Source: Mycobacterium pinniadriaticum
Lineage (GTDB): Bacteria; Actinomycetota; Actinomycetes; Mycobacteriales; Mycobacteriaceae
Assembly: GCF_026242045.1 (NCBI RefSeq)
Contig: NZ_JAPJDO010000028.1
Span: forward strand, 17,654-81,653
Reading direction: 5' to 3'
Length of the DNA: 64,000 nucleotides
This document shows positions 35,993-45,069 of this stretch, piece by piece. How positions within the stretch are numbered: the stretch's first letter is position 1; each line of letters starts with the position of its first letter. The translations under genes and the position numbers were made by a program. Below the pieces are notes generated by a model. That model did not search any database. It worked only from the letters and a program-made list of their open reading frames with translations, and was not told the DNA's origin.

Positions 35993-37478
35993 CTGCCCTC
36001 TCGTCTCCTTCATCTGCGTTGACGCCAGAACTCACGACTGGCCACGACTCCTGCTCCCGGGCGCCGGCGTCGTCGGCCATCCAGCCGCTGGGAACCAATG
36101 GAACTGTGGTGGTTTCGCCGTTGGTGGACAACTGCGCCAATCCGGCAGCGGCGATACCAGACTTCGGCGCGGCCCCCGCGAAGCCGAGGGGGCCGGCCCC
36201 GTGGCCGCTGGCCGCGGGCGTGGGTGACCGGTCGGCGGCGGTATCGGCGTCCACAGTGACGGGCTCGTCGAGGAATTCATAGCGGTATCCGCGTGCCCGT
36301 GTACGGCGCCTGCTGGTCTTGCTTCCGCGGCTTCGGGCGAGCGTGGCCGCCCGCGCCGCGGCGAGGGCGGCGGCCTCCTCACCTATCGAGTCGGACGCCT
36401 TGGCGCCCGCCCTGGGTCCGGCGCCCAGCACGGGCGGAGTCAGGGGCGGAATCGCGTAGCTGATCACCGGCGACGGAGTGGGACTGCCGGCCGGGGCCGG
36501 GGCCGAAGTGTTCGGCGCGGGGTTGGCGGCCTGCGGGACGGCGCTCGGGGCCGCCGACGGAGCCAGCATCACCCCCGCACCGAAGTTGGGCTCGACACGT
36601 TGACCGGCGTCACCGTCCGCCGGAGCCGGAAGCGGCTCGGCCATCGCGTCACTGTTGAGCAGCAGAGCCAGCGCGCTCAGGGCGCTCAACGCGCTCAACG
36701 CGGGAAGGAAGAACGGCAGCAGCAGCAGACCGTACGAGGCGTAGTAGGGAATCCAGAGAATCTCGTAGAGAACCGCGGCGATCGCGGTGAGAAAGGCCGC
36801 CACCGCCGGACTGAACCCGAGACCTTCAAAGAAGTCCAGAAAGTACTTGTACGGGTCGGCGATGAAATCGCGAATGTCCCTGATGAGCTGACTGATCGAA
36901 TTCGACGTGGTTCGGCTCGCGCTCACGGCCTCTCCGCCGGGCGCGAGGATATGGGGTGCCGGGACAGCCGGGGGAATCGTCGCGGTCGCCGCGTCGGTGA
37001 TGGCCTGGTACACGGTCATCGTTTCGGCGGCCTGAATCCACATTCGCACGTAGTCGGCTTCGTTGACGGCGATCGGGATTGTGTTGATGCCGAAGAAGTT
37101 CGTGCTGATCAGCACACCGTGTGCGAGGTGATTTGCGGCCAGCTCGGCCAAGGTCGGCATCGCCGCCAGCGCGCTGCCGTAGGCGGCCGCGATCGTGTTG
37201 TGCGCAGCCGCAGTTGCCGCACTGTCGACCGAAGCCCGCTCGAGCCAGGCCAGGTACGGCGCATGCGCTGCCGCATACTGCGCGGCGCCAAGACCCTGCC
37301 AGCTGGTGGCCTGCACCTCGGCCAGCAGCCGCGCCAGTTCGGCTGCCGCCTCACCGTAGGCAAGACTGAGCTCTTGCCATTGCCCGGCGGCAGCGAGCAG
37401 TGATCCAGGTCCGGGGCCCCCGCTCAGCAGTGTCGAGTGCACTTCGGGCGGAACAGCCATCCAGACCGGGGCGGTCAC
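35970..37478 (-). CDS. PPE family protein (PPE1-like)
   Basis: 502 residues from GTG 37478, chosen because a perfect AGGAGG lies 7 nt upstream. The PPE domain (about 1-180) has the Pro-Pro-Glu (MAVPPEVHST), the WxG turn SWQGLGA and helix LISTNFFGINTIPIAVNEADYVRMW. A hydrophobic segment (about 250-300) and a low-complexity Pro/Ala linker follow; a Lys/Arg-rich stretch (about 400) precedes an acidic tail. PPE1 (Rv0096) is in the same position in M. tuberculosis and starts the isonitrile operon. It may pair with the PE at 46576, since the ESX locus here has no PPE of its own. Confidence 0.9.
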   Translation of the reverse strand: MTAPVWMAVPPEVHSTLLSGGPGPGSLLAAAGQWQELSLAYGEAAAELARLLAEVQATSWQGLGAAQYAAAHAPYLAWLERASVDSAATAAAHNTIAAAYGSALAAMPTLAELAANHLAHGVLISTNFFGINTIPIAVNEADYVRMWIQAAETMTVYQAITDAATATIPPAVPAPHILAPGGEAVSASRTTSNSISQLIRDIRDFIADPYKYFLDFFEGLGFSPAVAAFLTAIAAVLYEILWIPYYASYGLLLLPFFLPALSALSALSALALLLNSDAMAEPLPAPADGDAGQRVEPNFGAGVMLAPSAAPSAVPQAANPAPNTSAPAPAGSPTPSPVISYAIPPLTPPVLGAGPRAGAKASDSIGEEAAALAAARAATLARSRGSKTSRRRTRARGYRYEFLDEPVTVDADTAADRSPTPAASGHGAGPLGFAGAAPKSGIAAAGLAQLSTNGETTTVPLVPSGWMADDAGAREQESWPVVSSGVNADEGDERADDTQCQG

Positions 37479-37577
37479 GACGTCACCTCCTGCCTGGCGC
37501 GCTGAGCGAAATCCCAGCATTCGTTGCGCGACAAGCTGGATCGCCGTCGCCTCTCATCCGTCAGGTAGTCGGTTGGG

Positions 37578-37599
37578 TCCGCGGGAAAGTTCCCGCGGA
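37578..37599. promoter_or_regulatory. 22-bp palindrome, candidate operator
   Basis: TCCGCGGGAA-AG-TTCCCGCGGA: two perfect 10-bp arms around a 2-bp spacer, in the 164-bp gap between the divergent PPE-led operon (GTG 37478) and the methyltransferase (ATG 37643). The site is about 100 bp from the first start and 44 bp from the second. Its form fits a dimeric regulator such as a TetR or ArsR protein; the regulator is not identified. Confidence 0.55.
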
Positions 37600-37642
37600 A
37601 CTGGGCCCTGCCGTCGGTGGGCGCGCTAGTACGGTGGGGTCC

Positions 37643-38452
37643 ATGCCAGTCATCCACGCCCGTCATCTCGACGGAATGTCTGAAACGGCAGTGCTTACGC
37701 TGTATCAGCGCGCGGCCGAGGCGGCTCGGCCGGACGGCATCATCGAGGACCCTATGGCGATCGCGTTACGCGACAGCCTCGACTACGACTACCACCATTT
37801 CGGCCGTACCCACCAAGCGACCGCCCTACGGGCGTTGGCATTCGACGAGTACACCCGCGGATTCCTGGCCGCAAACCCGCGGGCCACCGTGATATCCCTC
37901 GCCGAAGGGCTGCAGACCAGCTTCTGGCGGGTCGACAACGGTGAGATGACCTGGCTATCGGTCGATCTGGAGCCGATCATCGAGCTGCGCCGGCAGTTAC
38001 TGCCGACTTCAGATCGGCTGCACTACTGTGCCCAGTCCGCGCTCGACCACTCGTGGATGGATCGGGTCGACACGAGCGCCGGGGTGTTGATCACCGCCGA
38101 AGGCCTGTTCCAGTACCTGCAGCGCGACGCGGTCCTTGACCTGATCACCGCCTGCGCCAGCCGGTTCCCCGGAGGCCGGCTGGTGTTCGACAGCGTCCCG
38201 CGGTTTCTGAGCGCGTACTCGCGCCGTCGCGGTATCAAACTGAGCCCGCACTACACCGCTCCGCCGATGCCGTTCTGGTTCACTGCCAACGACTATGGCG
38301 ATCTCCGCAGCAGTCCGGGCATCCGCGGAGTGCGCGAACTGCCGATGCCGGCGGGACGCGGCACGGTTCTGCGATGGACCGCACGTACCTTATACCGGCT
38401 CCCCATGCTGAGCCGGTTGCGCGCCCCGACGAACCTCGTCGAGTTCGGCTGA
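37643..38452 (+). CDS. SAM-dependent methyltransferase, LCM-like family
   Basis: 269 residues from ATG 37643. The family (leucine carboxyl methyltransferase-like O-methyltransferases) is indicated by LSVDLEPIIELRRQLLP, TAEGLFQYLQ and the N-terminal IIEDPMAIAL. Substrate unknown; possibly the lipopeptide. A related methyltransferase (Rv0281) stands beside ESX-3 in M. tuberculosis. Its 3' end overlaps mmpL by 63 bp, converging. It is divergent from the PPE gene with the palindrome between. Confidence 0.85.
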   Translation: MPVIHARHLDGMSETAVLTLYQRAAEAARPDGIIEDPMAIALRDSLDYDYHHFGRTHQATALRALAFDEYTRGFLAANPRATVISLAEGLQTSFWRVDNGEMTWLSVDLEPIIELRRQLLPTSDRLHYCAQSALDHSWMDRVDTSAGVLITAEGLFQYLQRDAVLDLITACASRFPGGRLVFDSVPRFLSAYSRRRGIKLSPHYTAPPMPFWFTANDYGDLRSSPGIRGVRELPMPAGRGTVLRWTARTLYRLPMLSRLRAPTNLVEFG

Positions 38453-41329
38453 CTCCCAGTCGGATACCGGAGCGTCGGAATCTCGCACGACATCATCGGG
38501 TTTCGGCCAAAGAGCCGGGATGGGCCTGGGCCGGACGGCTTGCGGCCACCAGAACCACTTGCCCAGCAGCACCGCCATCGCCGGCGTCATGAACGCCCGT
38601 ATCACCAACGTATCGAACAGCAAGCCCAAGGCGATGGTGGTACCGATCTGGGCGACCACCTTGAGCTCACTGGCCGCCATCGACATCATCGTGAAGGCGA
38701 ACACCAGGCCGGCAGAAGTCACCACCGAACCCGTTCCGCCCATGGCGCGGATGATGCCGGTCTTCACCCCGGCATGCAGCTCCTCCCTGAAGCGCGCCAC
38801 CAACAGCAGGTTGTAGTCCGCCCCGACCGCCAGCAGGATGATCAGCGACATCGCCATCACCATGAAGTGCAGCTCGATACCGATCAGATACTGCCAAACC
38901 AACATCGACAGGCCGAACGACGCACCCAGGGATGCCACCACCGTCCCGACGATTACAGTGGCGGCGACCGCACTGCGGGTGATGATCAGCATGATGACGA
39001 AAATCAAACAGAGCGCTGCAATTCCGGCGATGAGCAGATCGTAGTCATTGCCCTCTTGCATGTCCTTGAACACCGACGCGGTGCCCCCGACGTAGACGGC
39101 GGAGCCCTCCAGAGGCGTACGCTTCATCGCCAGCTTGGCCGCATCGGCGATGGTGTCGATGCGCTGGAGACCTTCCGGGGTGAGCGGATCGTCGTCGAGG
39201 CTGATGACGAAACGCACCGCGTGACCGTCCGGCGAGATGAAGAACTTCATGCCCCGCTTGAGATCGTCGTTGCCGAAAGCCTCCGGGGGGAGATAGAAGG
39301 TCTCGTCATTGCGCGATTCGTTGAATGCCTCCCCCATGGCCGCCTGGCCGCTCTGCATCGCGGCCAGCTGCTGCAAGAACCCGTTCTGGGTGGCGTACAT
39401 GGTCAGCATCATCGCCTTCATCTGCTTCAGCGTCTCGATCTGAGCCGGCAGCTGCTGGACGAATTGTGGCATCAGCACATCGATACGCTCGAGATTGGGC
39501 AGAAGGCCATCGATGTCGCTCGTCAGCTGGTTGGTGCTATCGAGGGCGTCGAAGACCGAATGCAACGACCAGCACACCGGAATGCTGTAGCAGTGCGGCT
39601 CCCAGTACAGATAGTTGCGGACCGGCCGGAAAGAGTCGTCGAAGTCTGCGATATGGTCGCGTAATTCCTTGACATCGGACGCCATTTGGCGGCTCTTTCC
39701 AGCAATATCGTGGGTGTTGGCGGTCATCTCCGACATCAGTGCCTGCATCCGCATCAGCGCGTCGATGCTGCCCTGGATCAGGTCGGCCTGCGCGAGCACA
39801 TCCTTCATCCGGTCCTGCAGGTAGCTCTGATTGAGGGTCTGGACACTACCCGCCAAGCTCAACTGAGCTGGAACCGTACTGAATTTCAGCGGCATGCCAT
39901 CCGGGCGGGTGATCGTCTGCACCCGGTTGATCCCGGGTTGATCGCCGATCTTCTTGGCGATCTTGTCAATCACCATGAAATCAACCGGGTTACGCACATC
40001 CCTGTCGGTCTCGATCAGCAACACCTCCGGATTGAGGCGAGCGCTGGAGAAGTGCCGTTCGGCGGCGGTGTAGCCGGCCACCGACGGTAGGTCCGGCGGC
40101 AGATACCTGCGTTCGTTGTAATTGGTTCGGTAGCCGACAAGGGACAGTAGACCGATCAGGGTGACCCCACAGGACGCGATCAGCACCGGCACGGGCCAGC
40201 GGGCCACCAGCGCACCAATCTTGCGCCGGCCCCGGATTCGCATGGCGCGCTTGGGTTCCAGCAACCCCCACCGGCTGGCGACGGTGATAGCAGCGGGCCC
40301 CAGGGTCAGCGCCGCGGCCACCGCGACGACCATCCCTACCGCCAGTGGCACGCCCAGCGTATGGAAGTAGGGCAGCCGGGTGAAATGCAGGCACAGCGTC
40401 GCACCGGCGATCGTCGAACCGGAGGCCAGGATCACGTGGGCGGTGCCGCGAAACATCGTGTAGTACGCCGCGTGCCGATCCTGGCCGCTCGCCCTCGCTT
40501 CCTGATAGCGACCGACCAGGAAGATCGCGTAGTCGGTAGAGGCGGCGATCGCCAATGTGACGAGAAGGTTCGTGACGAATGTGGTCAGGCCGACGAAGTG
40601 GAAGTAGGCGAGGGAGGCCACCACGCCACGCGCCGCGGCCAACCCGACAAGCACCATCCCCAGAACGATCAGCACGGTGCCGATCGAGCGGTAGACCAGA
40701 AGCAGCGTAGTGGTGATGACAATGAAGGTGAGACCCACGATGATGACCGCGCTGCGATCGCCGGCCTCCTGTTCGTCGGCGGCCAGCGCGGCCGGACCCG
40801 ACACGTACGCCGTCACTCCCGGCGGGGGCGGGATCGCCCCGACGACCTTCCTGACCGCATCGAGGGACTCATTGGCTGCCGTTTCGCCCTGATTTCCAAC
40901 GAGATACAACTGCACATACGCAGCTTTTCCGTCGTTGCTCTGCGCACCGGATGCGGCGAGCGGGTCTCCCCAGAAGTCCTGGACGTATTCGACGTGGTTC
41001 TTGGCCGCCTCAAGACGAGCGACGATCGAGTCGTAGTAGCGATGTGCGTCGGCGCCGAGCGGTTGTTTGCTTTCCAGCACGATCATGGCCGTGCTGTCGG
41101 AACGGTACTCGCCGAAGACGTGTCCGACGCGCTTCATCGCCGTGACCGACGGGGCGAAGTCCGGGCTCATCTGCACAGAGCGCATGGTGCCGACGAGTTC
41201 GAGTTGCGGAATCGCTGTGTTCAAGATCGCCACCGCGGCAATCCACCCGACGATGATCGGAACCGCGAGTCGCCGAGTCCACGTCGCGATGGCTGAACGC
41301 TTCGCCTCGACGGGGCGGTCGCCGTTCAT
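38390..41329 (-). CDS. MmpL family RND transporter
   Basis: 979 residues from ATG 41329, close to MmpL4/MmpL5 (about 965). Twelve transmembrane helices in two RND halves, first near residue 24-45. Proton-relay Asp-Tyr pairs appear in TDYAIFLVGRY and GADYNLLLVARF. The large second periplasmic loop (about 430-740) contains a predicted helical hairpin rich in Met/Gln/Asp, as in MmpL4/5. Its ATG overlaps the eccE stop (ATGA), so it ends the ESX operon. There is no mmpS gene next to it, unlike the MmpS4/L4 and S5/L5 siderophore exporters. It may export the lipopeptide of the neighbouring operon (inference). Confidence 0.9.
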   Translation of the reverse strand: MNGDRPVEAKRSAIATWTRRLAVPIIVGWIAAVAILNTAIPQLELVGTMRSVQMSPDFAPSVTAMKRVGHVFGEYRSDSTAMIVLESKQPLGADAHRYYDSIVARLEAAKNHVEYVQDFWGDPLAASGAQSNDGKAAYVQLYLVGNQGETAANESLDAVRKVVGAIPPPPGVTAYVSGPAALAADEQEAGDRSAVIIVGLTFIVITTTLLLVYRSIGTVLIVLGMVLVGLAAARGVVASLAYFHFVGLTTFVTNLLVTLAIAASTDYAIFLVGRYQEARASGQDRHAAYYTMFRGTAHVILASGSTIAGATLCLHFTRLPYFHTLGVPLAVGMVVAVAAALTLGPAAITVASRWGLLEPKRAMRIRGRRKIGALVARWPVPVLIASCGVTLIGLLSLVGYRTNYNERRYLPPDLPSVAGYTAAERHFSSARLNPEVLLIETDRDVRNPVDFMVIDKIAKKIGDQPGINRVQTITRPDGMPLKFSTVPAQLSLAGSVQTLNQSYLQDRMKDVLAQADLIQGSIDALMRMQALMSEMTANTHDIAGKSRQMASDVKELRDHIADFDDSFRPVRNYLYWEPHCYSIPVCWSLHSVFDALDSTNQLTSDIDGLLPNLERIDVLMPQFVQQLPAQIETLKQMKAMMLTMYATQNGFLQQLAAMQSGQAAMGEAFNESRNDETFYLPPEAFGNDDLKRGMKFFISPDGHAVRFVISLDDDPLTPEGLQRIDTIADAAKLAMKRTPLEGSAVYVGGTASVFKDMQEGNDYDLLIAGIAALCLIFVIMLIITRSAVAATVIVGTVVASLGASFGLSMLVWQYLIGIELHFMVMAMSLIILLAVGADYNLLLVARFREELHAGVKTGIIRAMGGTGSVVTSAGLVFAFTMMSMAASELKVVAQIGTTIALGLLFDTLVIRAFMTPAMAVLLGKWFWWPQAVRPRPIPALWPKPDDVVRDSDAPVSDWESAELDEVRRGAQPAQHGEPV

Positions 41330-42267
41330 GTCCCCACCACCGCACCGTTCGGAATCCATCGCGCCGCGATTTGTCCATCGACCTTGAACACATCGGCGTC
41401 CAGCGGCCTCGTCGAAGTCGGAATCAGAGCGCACAACGCTCGCCATTGCACACCGGGCCGTGGCAACAGACCGGCCACCGGCGGTGCGGCTTCGGGCGGT
41501 TCCGGGGTACGGATCGCGCATGCCGCCGCCACCCCACGCCTGCTCAGCTCAATCGACGTCCACAACTCGCCAGATCCCCTCGACCACAACGCGGTCAACG
41601 CCTCCGGGATCGAGGGCCCGTCAATACCGTAGGCAGCCACATGGCCCGTCGGCCCATCGGTGACCGCGCGCCAGCCCTCCGTGGCTCGCGGACCAAGCAG
41701 ATCCGGGATGTTGAGGTCGGCGGTGGTCACCATCCATCCGTACTCCCGCAGCTCATCGGCGAGGCGGCGTGCCGCGAGCTCCGCAGTCTGCCGTAGCGGA
41801 ATCGCAGATGAACGCGCCTGCAGCGCTGACAGATTGGCTCTCGCCGACATGGTCATTGCGATCCAAGTGGCGCGTCCGGCGACCGTGTCCCGGCTCGTCA
41901 CACGCAACGACTCGCAGCGCACGCCATAGCGGTCGAGATAGCCGGCGAGCAGGTCGAACGGCACCTCCCGTGCCCCGCAGTCGACTACCCGCAGCACCAC
42001 CGTGGTACGCGCGTCAGTGCCGCTGCGTTCCGCCACTTGCGGCACGTCGCGGCCGCGGCCGCTCCGCAACGTCAGACCCAACCGGCGCCCCAGAATCGTC
42101 GTCAGATGCAGTCCGCGCCACCAGCCGAGCAGAACCACCACCACGACAGCGGTGATCCCGAGCGCCCACCGGTGCCACACCGCATGCCATGGGTAGGCCA
42201 TCACCATGGGAATCACGATCAGCAGCCCCAACGTGATTCGGCCGGTCCCGGGCGGCACGATCCTCAC
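41326..42267 (-). CDS. eccE: ESX-3-type secretion component EccE
   Basis: 313 residues from GTG 42267, overlapping the mycP stop (GTGA). Two N-terminal transmembrane helices (about 11-27 and 33-49) precede a cytosolic/peripheral domain; the EccE family is divergent, so the assignment rests on length, topology, and final position after mycP in the ESX order. Overlaps mmpL by ATGA. EccE forms the outer rim of the ESX membrane complex. Confidence 0.85.
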   Translation of the reverse strand: MRIVPPGTGRITLGLLIVIPMVMAYPWHAVWHRWALGITAVVVVVLLGWWRGLHLTTILGRRLGLTLRSGRGRDVPQVAERSGTDARTTVVLRVVDCGAREVPFDLLAGYLDRYGVRCESLRVTSRDTVAGRATWIAMTMSARANLSALQARSSAIPLRQTAELAARRLADELREYGWMVTTADLNIPDLLGPRATEGWRAVTDGPTGHVAAYGIDGPSIPEALTALWSRGSGELWTSIELSRRGVAAACAIRTPEPPEAAPPVAGLLPRPGVQWRALCALIPTSTRPLDADVFKVDGQIAARWIPNGAVVGT

Positions 42268-43646
42268 CGGCCGTGGTCCTTTCGTCGCTGCGTGACCCAC
42301 GCGGCGCCGATCACCGCCAGTGCCAGCACAGCCGTGCCGGCAAAAGCGATGTTGCGCGCCGAGTGATCCCGGGTTGGTGCCGTCGCCGGGGCGGCGATCC
42401 GGGCCACGCCGGACCCGGCCGGATCGAGCCCAGACGCGGACAGTTCCCAGGTCAACGCTGCGACTGGATCGAGCGCGCCCGCCCCCACAAGATTGGAGGG
42501 AGTCCGCGTTCCGGTGTGAGCGGTGGCCTGCAACCGGTGGATCACCTGCGCGGCAGATAGTTCCGGAAAGCGGCTGCGAACCAGTGCGGCGACACCGGAT
42601 ACATAAGCCGCGGCGTAGCCGGTACCAGCCAGTGTCACCCACTGGTCGCGGGCACCAGACAGTCCGTTGACCAGGCCTGCCGCCGGGCTGTTGCCAACCG
42701 ACACGATGTCTTCGCCCGGCGCGGCGATGCCCAGCCAAGGCCCGGGCATGGAGAAGGCGGAGGGCTCGCCGACGGGAGTCACCGAGCCGACCGATAGGAC
42801 GTAGGGTTGCCACCACGACGGAATCGAAGCCGAGGTGGCTTCACCCCAGTTGCGGGGATCGTCGGGGCTGACCGAAGCGCCGATCGGATTGGCCTGACAT
42901 TCGGTGCTACCGGAAAGTGTTGTGAGACCCACGTCTCCGGCCGCGGCGACGATAACGGCATCCTTGTCGACCGCGGCATACCGCAGTGCCGCTCCGAGCG
43001 CCTGCTGGTCGACATCGGTGCCGGCACGCAGGCAGGTGACAACCGAAATATTGATGACACGGGCGCCCGAGTCGGCGGCGTGAACGACGGCACGAGCGAG
43101 CGTCGCGATGTCGATCGTCGCCCTGGCTGCCCCCGGATCGTCACTGTGCTCACGGCGGGAATACGCCGCCGAGGTCTGACGGATCGACAGCAGTCGAGCC
43201 GCCGGGGCCACACCCGAGAAAGCGTCGGGGCCGGGCTGACCGCCGACGATCCCGGCCACCAAGGTGCCGTGGCCGTCGCAGTCGGTCAACCCGTCGGTGT
43301 CTGCGACGAAGTCGCCGCCGGGCTCGACGTTAGGCAGTCGCGGGCCGGGAGTCACGCCGGTGTCGATGATCGCAACCGTCTGTCCCTCTCCCCGCGAGAA
43401 TGACCATGCGCCCTCCAGATTCAGCATCCGTTGGTTCGGTGATGGCACACCGGGGTCCGTCCCGGGAACGACACCGGTGGTGGCGCATTCCGTGCGCTGC
43501 ACCATCGGCGTGACCGGGCCAACGCCGCCGGAGGGCGGGGTGGCGTCGGCGTCGACCACCGGCTGGCTGAGCGCCCACGCCGAAGGGCTCATGACCAGCG
43601 CGATCACCGAGGCCACCACCGCCGCGCGTAGCCCGACTCGGATCAT
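42264..43646 (-). CDS. mycP: Mycosin-like membrane protein MycP, catalytic Ser lost (probable pseudo-protease)
   Basis: 460 residues. Signal peptide (about 1-26), subtilase domain (about 40-400) and C-terminal transmembrane helix (about 432-452). Asp95 (AIIDTGV) and His126 (GHGTLVAG) are intact, but the nucleophile position in the GTSxAA motif reads GTGYAAAYVSG: Gly343 (codon 42618-42620, GGC). The oxyanion-hole Asn (AAAGN in mycosins) is Asp238 (AAAGDVG). The surrounding sequence is well kept and intact, which argues against simple decay. Mycosins also stabilise the ESX membrane complex independently of proteolysis, so a structural role is likely. ATGA overlap with eccD, GTGA with eccE. Confidence 0.88.
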   Translation of the reverse strand: MIRVGLRAAVVASVIALVMSPSAWALSQPVVDADATPPSGGVGPVTPMVQRTECATTGVVPGTDPGVPSPNQRMLNLEGAWSFSRGEGQTVAIIDTGVTPGPRLPNVEPGGDFVADTDGLTDCDGHGTLVAGIVGGQPGPDAFSGVAPAARLLSIRQTSAAYSRREHSDDPGAARATIDIATLARAVVHAADSGARVINISVVTCLRAGTDVDQQALGAALRYAAVDKDAVIVAAAGDVGLTTLSGSTECQANPIGASVSPDDPRNWGEATSASIPSWWQPYVLSVGSVTPVGEPSAFSMPGPWLGIAAPGEDIVSVGNSPAAGLVNGLSGARDQWVTLAGTGYAAAYVSGVAALVRSRFPELSAAQVIHRLQATAHTGTRTPSNLVGAGALDPVAALTWELSASGLDPAGSGVARIAAPATAPTRDHSARNIAFAGTAVLALAVIGAAWVTQRRKDHGR

Positions 43647-45055
43647 CGATCGAGAACCCAACCGAACAGACCCACGAGATAGGCCAGAACCGGAATCAAC
43701 GATGCGTCGACCGCGGCGGCGAGCAGTCCGACCAGTCGCCGAATCGGCAGCGAATAGCTTTCCGGTTCGGCGAGATTCGGATTCACCGAGGCTGTGACCA
43801 ACGCCGCGGTGAAGACGCCCAGCGCCGCCAGGACGCATGCCGCGGGTAGCTGGTGGCCGGTGCTGAGGAACAGCACCAGCAGGCCGATCGAGGCAAGGAC
43901 GGGTTGCATCAACAGCAATGCCTTGCACGCGGCGGTATCCCACACCCGGGCGCGCAAGACCGCGGCGGCCGATGTTGCGATGACCGCGTACCACCCCCAC
44001 GCGCCAACCGAGTCGGGCCGTTCGACCACAGCCAGTGACCCCAGGACCGACAGCACCACCGCGCCAGCGATGAATCCGGTTTGATGCGCCTCACTGAGCC
44101 GGACGCGACGAGGCAGATCCTCGAGAACACGCATCGCCGGAGCCGACGGTGCGGGATCGCCCGGCGCCGGGATGACGGGAAGCGGCAGACGGGCCGTCAA
44201 CGCCGACAGCTGAGCCGCGTTGACCGCGAGCAGCAGGGCAACCGCCAGCAAGCCGCAGCCGAGCGTCGACAGCGGAAGCTCCCATCCCTGTGCCACCGCA
44301 GCCGCGATCATGATCGCGGCGCCGATGACGGTCGTCGCGGCGAAAAAGGCGAGACATCGCTCAACGACCATCACGCAGATCAGCGACCAGGCGGTCACTC
44401 CCGCGGCTGTCAGCATCACCTGCGCGGGGCCCGGTCCACCGTCGACGGCCGAGGCGAGCCCGGCGCCGATGGGGACCAGGGCAACGATGGACAGCTCGGC
44501 GGCCCAGCGATCTTCACCCGCGCGTGCCAACAGTGCGGTGAAGACGGCAACGGCAGCCACCGCGCTCACCGCGTACAGACCGGCCACGCCGCCGACGGCG
44601 ATGCGGTGAGCGACCGCCATCGCGGTGGCGGCGAGTATCAGCACGATCGTGGCGATCCGCGACAACATCGCGACGTTGGCGATACCCCATGGCCGCAGCC
44701 GCGACGCCGAGAAGATGGCGGCGGCATCGGCGATGTCCTCGACGACCCCGGGAGCCGACGGCCCCGACGGAACAGGTTGGAGGGCAAGCAGATCACCGTC
44801 GACGACGCCGACCGTGTCCAGACTGGCATCCAGTGAGAACGGTGCACCCCCGACCGGAGCCAGACTCAGCGATCGTGGTGCCGCGTCGGTGGTCGCCTTG
44901 CCGGGGGGCAGCAGACGGCGAACGGCAGGCAGGATCTCGCGCATCGGCAGCGCTGCCGGCAGCGCCACGTCCACGAGTCGGCCGTCGGCGAGGATGGCAA
45001 CCCGCACGATCGGCAGGACGGGGCCGCTGTCGGTGGGCACCGAGACGTCGGTCAT
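43643..45055 (-). CDS. eccD: ESX-3-type membrane component EccD
   Basis: 470 residues (ATG 45055), about the length of EccD3. An N-terminal ubiquitin-like domain (about 12-95) is followed by eleven or so transmembrane helices from residue 130 on; LSRIATIVLILAATAMAVAH is the first. Found in two copies per ESX protomer in the inner membrane. Stop overlaps the mycP start (ATGA), start is 14 bp after espG. Confidence 0.9.
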   Translation of the reverse strand: MTDVSVPTDSGPVLPIVRVAILADGRLVDVALPAALPMREILPAVRRLLPPGKATTDAAPRSLSLAPVGGAPFSLDASLDTVGVVDGDLLALQPVPSGPSAPGVVEDIADAAAIFSASRLRPWGIANVAMLSRIATIVLILAATAMAVAHRIAVGGVAGLYAVSAVAAVAVFTALLARAGEDRWAAELSIVALVPIGAGLASAVDGGPGPAQVMLTAAGVTAWSLICVMVVERCLAFFAATTVIGAAIMIAAAVAQGWELPLSTLGCGLLAVALLLAVNAAQLSALTARLPLPVIPAPGDPAPSAPAMRVLEDLPRRVRLSEAHQTGFIAGAVVLSVLGSLAVVERPDSVGAWGWYAVIATSAAAVLRARVWDTAACKALLLMQPVLASIGLLVLFLSTGHQLPAACVLAALGVFTAALVTASVNPNLAEPESYSLPIRRLVGLLAAAVDASLIPVLAYLVGLFGWVLDR

Positions 45056-45069
45056 CTGGTCGTTCTCTT

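Noticed and set aside
28530..37478. Mycobactin or exochelin siderophore cluster
   Set aside because: No salicylate or hydroxamate genes; the oxidase/FcoT/FadD10/carrier/one-module NRPS set is the isonitrile type.
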